Assembly (NCBI GenBank): GCA_016935515.1
Contig: JAFGQT010000042.1
Coordinates: 1 to 32,413 of the forward strand
DNA: 32,413 nt
DNA from: Bacilli bacterium
GTDB taxonomy: Bacteria > Bacillota_I > Bacilli_A > Izemoplasmatales > Hujiaoplasmataceae
Direction: 5' to 3'
Below, one piece after another: positions 27,459 through 32,413 of the stretch; within the stretch, counting starts at the first letter, position 1; each line of letters opens with the position of its first letter. A program made the position numbers and the translations under genes. The notes under the pieces were generated by a model. It was given only the letters and a program-made list of their open reading frames with translations. It made no database searches and was not told where the DNA came from.

Positions 27459-28120
27459 AAAGATTCACACTGAGGAAGAGCCTGCTCTATATCCTCGGCC
27501 TCACTTTGCTAGGTATAACCGTAACCTTCATTCAAAAAACAAATCTCGGGATGAGCAGTTGGGACGCACTAAACCGAAATTTCTATGAAGGCATACCACT
27601 TGAGTACAAATATCTGACTCCGATATTTGCGTTAATCATCATTTCCGCTGCCTATCTGATCCAGAAGAAAAGACCTGATCTATGGATGTTGTTTCCGATA
27701 GTGATCAGTTTTTACATCGGCTTTGTAATCGACTTGTTGCTGCTGGTGGTGCCTTCGGTCGAAAATTTAGGGATATTTTGGAATTTGAGCTATCTGTTCT
27801 TCGCGATCGTGGTTTGCGCCATCGGTCTGAATCTGTTGTTGTACACCAAATATCCTTTGCCCGCTCTTGATGAGTTTTGTTATGGGCTCGCAAAGGTGTT
27901 CAATGTTTCCTTTGGCAAGGCCAAGATCATCGGTGAAATCATCGCGTTGATCCTGACTGTAGTCTCCGGATGGGCATTTGGACATCAAGCCCAGTGGTTC
28001 TATATCGGACCGACGACATTTATTTTCACTTTTGCGATCGGATTTTTCATCGACGTGCTTAGAAGGCCGATCTTGTTTATATTGGAGGGCAGACGTGCGA
28101 ATCGAAATTTACAGGGATAA
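27455..28120 (+). CDS. YczE/YitT-like integral membrane protein
   Basis: LLGITVTFIQKTNLGMSSWDALNRN motif and multiple TMs; ATGA overlap with upstream gene. Confidence 0.78.
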   Translation: MKRFTLRKSLLYILGLTLLGITVTFIQKTNLGMSSWDALNRNFYEGIPLEYKYLTPIFALIIISAAYLIQKKRPDLWMLFPIVISFYIGFVIDLLLLVVPSVENLGIFWNLSYLFFAIVVCAIGLNLLLYTKYPLPALDEFCYGLAKVFNVSFGKAKIIGEIIALILTVVSGWAFGHQAQWFYIGPTTFIFTFAIGFFIDVLRRPILFILEGRRANRNLQG

Positions 28121-28541
28121 TCTTGAACCTGAGGACATTAAGAACAACCCACAAACCGAGGCTGCTCGGCTTATAGTTCGTTGTCAGGAAAAAATCTTGG
28201 CAAGTAAGGATCCTGTAACTGGTCAAATCGGCTTTTTACGTTTGGCTGCATTTGGACTCGAGCCTGATTTGGAAAATATCAAGCAGTTTTGCATGAACAA
28301 GTACCGCTCTAGGGAACTCGAGGCGACGGTCACGATCGTAGAATATTGTCCGAAAATGACATATATCAGTCGCTATTACCGGCTTGATATACCTGGTGAA
28401 TGTCCTGATTTATCGGAAGAGAACCGAGAATGGATTGACATTTACGTCTTGCTCAATCGTTTCGATGAAGAAGTTGGAAGCGAAGAGTTTGCCTATGAGA
28501 AACAAGAGCGAGATTTCATCGCGCTCGTAAATAGCATTTGA
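28095..28541 (+). CDS. 148-aa soluble protein of unknown family
   Basis: GTG 28095 with SD ggaggg, overlapping YczE-like 3' end by 26 bp; followed by a terminator. Confidence 0.7.
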   Translation: MRIEIYRDNLEPEDIKNNPQTEAARLIVRCQEKILASKDPVTGQIGFLRLAAFGLEPDLENIKQFCMNKYRSRELEATVTIVEYCPKMTYISRYYRLDIPGECPDLSEENREWIDIYVLLNRFDEEVGSEEFAYEKQERDFIALVNSI

Positions 28542-28567
28542 CTTCCATGAAATGGAAGTTTTTTTTA
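28541..28567 (+). terminator. Terminator after the 148-aa gene
   Basis: ACTTCCAT GAA ATGGAAGT + T8. Confidence 0.87.
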
Positions 28568-28617
28568 TGATCTATGGTATAATTAAATTGTGAAAATCTA
28601 TTTTCAGGGAGCGACTG

Positions 28618-30384
28618 ATGAGAGTCAGCACATCGGAACTTCTTAATTATGTCCGCTGTTACCGTTATGCGGCGTTGGACAAGAACAACAGGGTTCTCAG
28701 TGCCCGAAAAGAGTTGAATCATTATTCAAGCGGCGACGATTCCGTCAATGACATTGACGTTTTTCCGTATAGTTCCGAATCCGTGGAATCAGATGCAAAG
28801 AAACGCCTTAAATATCGAGAATTCAAGGAATATCTTGATCTTGTCTATGGCAAGATTCTTTCCACAGGCGATCTTGCGGAAGTCGGCGAGGCTTACAATT
28901 ATTCTTTCACTCAAGACATCGAACTTTATGCCAAACCCGACTATGTCGTGAAAAGCGACAACAAGATCCAAGTGTATCTGGGCTATCGCGCCACAAAAAA
29001 GCGGCTGCTCGAAACCAGGTTCATCATGAAGGACCAGAAAAAGCCCTTTTTCTATCGTGACAAATCCGGAATTTACAGATTTGTCACGAAGGATCAAATC
29101 GGGCACGATCATAAGGACTACAATCAGCATCTGAAGAAACTTTCCGCAAGACACGAAGAATCAGGCAGAATCCTTTATGACGCTGCGTTTCATCTTTATA
29201 CCATGCGACGGGCAAACGCAGCGAAGAAATTCACGATTTTCGCCGCTTTGCTCGATTCTGACTATGTTCAGACGGGAAGCAAGCCTGATCCAGAGTTGGT
29301 ATCGCTTTTTGACGTCACAATGTTGGTAGAGAGTTTGCAGACGGAAATCGAAACACAAATTTATCGTATGATCAACCATATCGAACTCAACGATGATTCG
29401 CGTTGCCAGTTGGTAAAGGAAGAATGCCAAAGAGGCAGCAGTTTCGAGTGCCCTTTTGTCCCCTTCTGTTTTGCCCATGTTCCGGAAAATAATTCTGTGT
29501 TCGACTACTTCCAACAGCATCTCGGTTTTCGCGAGGGTCCCCATCGGACCGACGCACTGCACAGCACCTACGATCTTGTGAACGAGGGAATCGTCGACAT
29601 GCTCGATCTGCCAATCTCGTGGTTGCATAGGGAATCCAATCTCATGCAGAGATACTGTGTTGAAAATGATTATTTGTACTTGAATAAAGAAAAAATCAAA
29701 GATAAATTGGCAACACTGATTTATCCGCTATATTTCCTTGACTTTGAGTCGTATCCGTCAATGCTGCCAAGGTATTTGGGTGAGCGGCCTTACACCCAAA
29801 GTCTATTCCAGTTTTCCGTCCACGTTAAGGCATCACCGGATACACCCCTTGATGAACTTGAGCACCATGAGTTTTTATCTTCGGATGCAGCCGACAGACG
29901 CAATGAGCTGCTTGATAGACTTCTTGAGGCAATCCCCGAAGGCGATTCCTCAATCGTCGTCTATAACATGACTTTTGAGGACAACAGACTCAAGGAACTG
30001 TCGCAGTTGTTTCCGGAGAAAGCCACGAGGATCGATAATCTTCGCGAGCGTTTGTTCGATTTGCTCAAGGTGTTAAAAAACGACTACAAGTTCTATCTCG
30101 GATTGGGTTATGCCAAATCTGAAGCGCAAAACTACAATTTTTATCATCCGAGTCTTTCCGGCAGTTACTCCCTCAAGAAGGTACTGCCCGTGTTTGCTTC
30201 CGACCTGTATAAGGATCTCAAAATTCAAAACGGAACCATGGCATATGTAACCTACATGAGCATGTTGCAACTTGATGAAGAACAAAGGCAGGTTGCATAT
30301 AAGGACTTGTTGGCTTATTGTCGACAGGATACTTTGTCGATGGCGATCATCCTCGACGAACTGGCCAAGATGGTCAATAAATAA
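28618..30384 (+). CDS. DUF2779-like protein: Cas4/PD-(D/E)XK-like N-terminal region plus DEDD RNase-H-fold exonuclease C-terminal region
   Basis: STSELLNYVRCYRYAAL, CQRGSSFECPFVPFC, YFLDFESYPSMLPRYLGERPYTQSLFQFSVHV, VVYNMTFEDNRL, YCRQDTLSMAIIL. Confidence 0.8.
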   Translation: MRVSTSELLNYVRCYRYAALDKNNRVLSARKELNHYSSGDDSVNDIDVFPYSSESVESDAKKRLKYREFKEYLDLVYGKILSTGDLAEVGEAYNYSFTQDIELYAKPDYVVKSDNKIQVYLGYRATKKRLLETRFIMKDQKKPFFYRDKSGIYRFVTKDQIGHDHKDYNQHLKKLSARHEESGRILYDAAFHLYTMRRANAAKKFTIFAALLDSDYVQTGSKPDPELVSLFDVTMLVESLQTEIETQIYRMINHIELNDDSRCQLVKEECQRGSSFECPFVPFCFAHVPENNSVFDYFQQHLGFREGPHRTDALHSTYDLVNEGIVDMLDLPISWLHRESNLMQRYCVENDYLYLNKEKIKDKLATLIYPLYFLDFESYPSMLPRYLGERPYTQSLFQFSVHVKASPDTPLDELEHHEFLSSDAADRRNELLDRLLEAIPEGDSSIVVYNMTFEDNRLKELSQLFPEKATRIDNLRERLFDLLKVLKNDYKFYLGLGYAKSEAQNYNFYHPSLSGSYSLKKVLPVFASDLYKDLKIQNGTMAYVTYMSMLQLDEEQRQVAYKDLLAYCRQDTLSMAIILDELAKMVNK

Positions 30385-30387
30385 TGC

Positions 30388-30416
30388 TTGCATCAGCGCT
30401 GTGGCTGTGATATAAT
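30388..30416 (+). promoter_or_regulatory. Promoter of rpsO (TTGCAT-17-TATAAT with TGn extended -10)
   Basis: TTGCAT 30388-30393, TGATATAAT 30408-30416. Confidence 0.82.
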
Positions 30417-30420
30417 TATT

Positions 30421-30500
30421 GTCGCGCCCGAACCTGGAATCATCGCATCTCCAACGTTGTTTTCGGATCCGGGTAAGTTATGAAATGAGAGGAGGCTTTT
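30421..30500 (+). promoter_or_regulatory. rpsO 5' leader, candidate S15 autoregulatory RNA
   Basis: About 80-nt leader with CCCGaaCC...GGatCCGGG pairing potential ahead of SD gaggagg. Confidence 0.45.
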
Positions 30501-30503
30501 CAA

Positions 30504-30773
30504 ATGGCACTGACCAAAGAACGCATCAAGGAAATCGTTACGGAATTCGGCACGAAAGAAGGGGATACAGGTTCCCCGGAAATTCAGATCGCCCTGCTCA
30601 CAGCAGAAATCAACGCCCTTAACGGTCACTTGCAAATGCACAAGCACGACTTCCATTCCCGCAGGGGTTTGTTGATGAAAGTCGGTAAGCGCAGAAGCAT
30701 GTTGAAGTACTTGCAGACTGTTTCGCAGGAACGTTATCAGGAATTGATTCAAAAGCTTGGATTGCGTCGATAA
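30504..30773 (+). CDS. rpsO: 30S ribosomal protein S15
   Basis: [51 protein letters not shown]. Confidence 0.98.
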   Translation: MALTKERIKEIVTEFGTKEGDTGSPEIQIALLTAEINALNGHLQMHKHDFHSRRGLLMKVGKRRSMLKYLQTVSQERYQELIQKLGLRR

Positions 30774-30786
30774 ATACCGATTTTTT

Positions 30787-30808
30787 GGCACCCAAACCTT
30801 TGGGTGCC
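30787..30808 (+). terminator. Strong hairpin between rpsO and pnp (terminator/attenuator)
   Basis: GGCACCCAAA CC TTTGGGTGCC, 10-bp perfect stem; weak T tract TATTGTTT. Confidence 0.65.
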
Positions 30809-30843
30809 TATTGTTTAAAAAAATGAAAAACCTGATCGAAATG

Positions 30844-30852
30844 TGTTATAAT
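30844..30852 (+). promoter_or_regulatory. Extended -10 promoter element for pnp (TGTTATAAT)
   Basis: TGnTATAAT 38 nt upstream of pnp ATG; no good -35. Confidence 0.6.
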
Positions 30853-30890
30853 GTTTCTAAGGGTTTTATTCAGGAAATGAGGAATAATCA

Positions 30891-32413
30891 ATGAGTGAAA
30901 AAAGAGTATTTGTAAAGGAGTTTTGTGGTAAGTCCATCCAAGTGGAAACCGGACAACTTGCCAAACAAGCTACGGGCGCATGCCTCATACGTTACGGCGA
31001 GACCGCCGTATTGAGCGTGAATGTCGTAGGCTCCGAACCATCGACGCAGGATTTCTTCCCGTTAATGGTTTTGTATCAGGAGAAATTATACGCTGCAGGA
31101 AAAATCCCCGGTGGCTTCTTGCGCCGCGAAGGACGTCCAACAGAGAAGGAAACACTAAATTCGAGAAAGATCGATCGTCCGTTACGACCGCTGTTTCACG
31201 ACGATTTCCGCAACGAAGTCCAAGTGATCAATACGGTCATGTCGGTAGATCCGGACTATGATCCTTTCATCCCGTCGCTTTTCGGTTCTTCGTTATCGCT
31301 TGGCATCGGAGGCGTTCCCTTCGCCGGACCAGTCGCAGGTGTGATCGTCGCCCACGTGGATGGCAAATTGATCTGCAATCCGACCGCCGAGGAAATGTTG
31401 TTGTCGGATCTGGAACTGACCGTTGCCGGAACAAAAGACGCCATCAACATGGTTGAATCAGGTTCTAAAGAAGTAACGGAAGAACTCATGCTTGAGGCTA
31501 TTCTCTTCGGACATGAGAAAATCAAAGAACTTGTCGCTTTCCAAGAAGAAATCATTGCCGAAGTTGGAAAGGAAAAGATGACAGTTGAACTGGTATCTGT
31601 TCCTGAAGATATCCGCAAGGAAGTTTTGGAGAAAGAGGCAGGTCGCATCGTTAAAGCTGTGTCGACTCCCGAAAAATTGGAGCGTCGTGACAAGATCGGC
31701 GCTATCGAAACTGAAATCCGCGAACAACTTGAAGCAAAATACAAGTCCGAAGGTCTCGACAAGGATGAAGTCCAAGCTAAGATCAAGTTCGTGAACATGG
31801 TACTTGAACAAATCCAAGTTGATGAAGTCAGAAGACTCATTACCGAAGACAAGATCCGTCCCGATGGCAGGAAGCTTGACGAACTACGTCAACTTGACGC
31901 GGAAATCGACCTGTTCGATCGCACCCATGGGTCGGCACTGTTCACCAGAGGTCAAACCCAAGCTTTGGCAACTGTAACTCTTGGGGCACTCAGAGAAGCG
32001 CAAATCATCGACGGAGTATCCATCGAGGATGACAAACGCTTCATGCTCCATTACAATTTTCCACAGTTCTCAGTCGGTTCTACCGGACGCTACGGCGGAC
32101 CCGGACGCCGGGAAATCGGCCATGGCGCCCTCGGTGAAAGAGCCCTCCTGCAAGTTTTGCCAAATGAAGATGAATTTCCATATGCGATCCGTGTCGTGTC
32201 TGAAATTCTCGAATCAAACGGTTCCTCGTCGCAAGCGACCATTTGCGCCGGATCAATGGCTTTGATGGCTGCCGGAGTACCACTTAAGGCATCTGTGGCC
32301 GGAATCGCGATGGGCTTGGTAAAGAAAGGTGACAACTATACCATTCTTACCGATATCCAAGGATTGGAAGACCACTTCGGAGACATGGATTTCAAAGTTT
32401 CCGGAACCCGCAA
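30891..32413 (+). CDS. pnp: Polyribonucleotide nucleotidyltransferase (PNPase), 3' truncated by window edge
   Basis: Hand translation from ATG 30891: [29 protein letters not shown]..., [56 protein letters not shown]; open to the window end, so absent from the ORF track. Confidence 0.97.
   Translation, partial: MSEKRVFVKEFCGKSIQVETGQLAKQATGACLIRYGETAVLSVNVVGSEPSTQDFFPLMVLYQEKLYAAGKIPGGFLRREGRPTEKETLNSRKIDRPLRPLFHDDFRNEVQVINTVMSVDPDYDPFIPSLFGSSLSLGIGGVPFAGPVAGVIVAHVDGKLICNPTAEEMLLSDLELTVAGTKDAINMVESGSKEVTEELMLEAILFGHEKIKELVAFQEEIIAEVGKEKMTVELVSVPEDIRKEVLEKEAGRIVKAVSTPEKLERRDKIGAIETEIREQLEAKYKSEGLDKDEVQAKIKFVNMVLEQIQVDEVRRLITEDKIRPDGRKLDELRQLDAEIDLFDRTHGSALFTRGQTQALATVTLGALREAQIIDGVSIEDDKRFMLHYNFPQFSVGSTGRYGGPGRREIGHGALGERALLQVLPNEDEFPYAIRVVSEILESNGSSSQATICAGSMALMAAGVPLKASVAGIAMGLVKKGDNYTILTDIQGLEDHFGDMDFKVSGTR

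Noticed and set aside
27978-28094. N-terminal extension of the 148-aa ORF (ATG at 27978)
   Set aside because: Lies inside the YczE-like coding region; GTG 28095 has the SD and a sensible N-terminus.
28618-30384. Calling DUF2779 protein an anti-phage defence system
   Set aside because: Only one nuclease-like gene with no defence neighbours; function cannot be inferred from this window.
1-32413. CRISPR array, tRNA/rRNA, IS element or prophage
   Set aside because: No spaced direct repeats, no tRNA-like cloverleaf, transposase, integrase or phage structural genes were seen; Cas4 resemblance in DUF2779 is not accompanied by cas genes.

Overview
Chromosomal housekeeping segment from a low-GC Gram-positive or Mollicutes-related bacterium. 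It uses the standard genetic code: TGA serves as a stop (for example hisS and dtd-side genes) and Trp is TGG. Coding is dense and almost entirely on the + strand; only sodA and rnhC are on the - strand. Gene order: dtd (5' truncated) - acpP - hisS - AI-2E permease - membrane protein - tcdA - msrA - psuG - dCMP deaminase - YlbL-like Lon/S16 protease - membrane protein - lspA - rluD | TetR - ABC ATPase - 2 permeases - 45-aa TM protein | EAL protein >< sodA, rnhC <> mutS2 - thioredoxin - truB - ribF - 34-aa TM protein - DUF697-like protein | tig | lon | alpha/beta-hydrolase-like protein | GltD-like oxidoreductase - YczE-like protein - 148-aa unknown | DUF2779-like nuclease | rpsO | pnp (3' truncated). 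I found no CRISPR array, tRNA, rRNA, prophage or transposon. I see no clear candidate for a wholly new multi-gene system. The best leads are: a DUF2779-type fusion with an apparently intact DEDD exonuclease core and an apparently degraded Cas4-like N-terminal domain; an alpha/beta-hydrolase-like protein with Ala at the nucleophile position; a Cys-rich tail on HisRS; a TetR/ABC exporter cassette with a palindromic operator at its own promoter; and two unannotated small TM proteins (45 and 34 aa) absent from the supplied ORF track.
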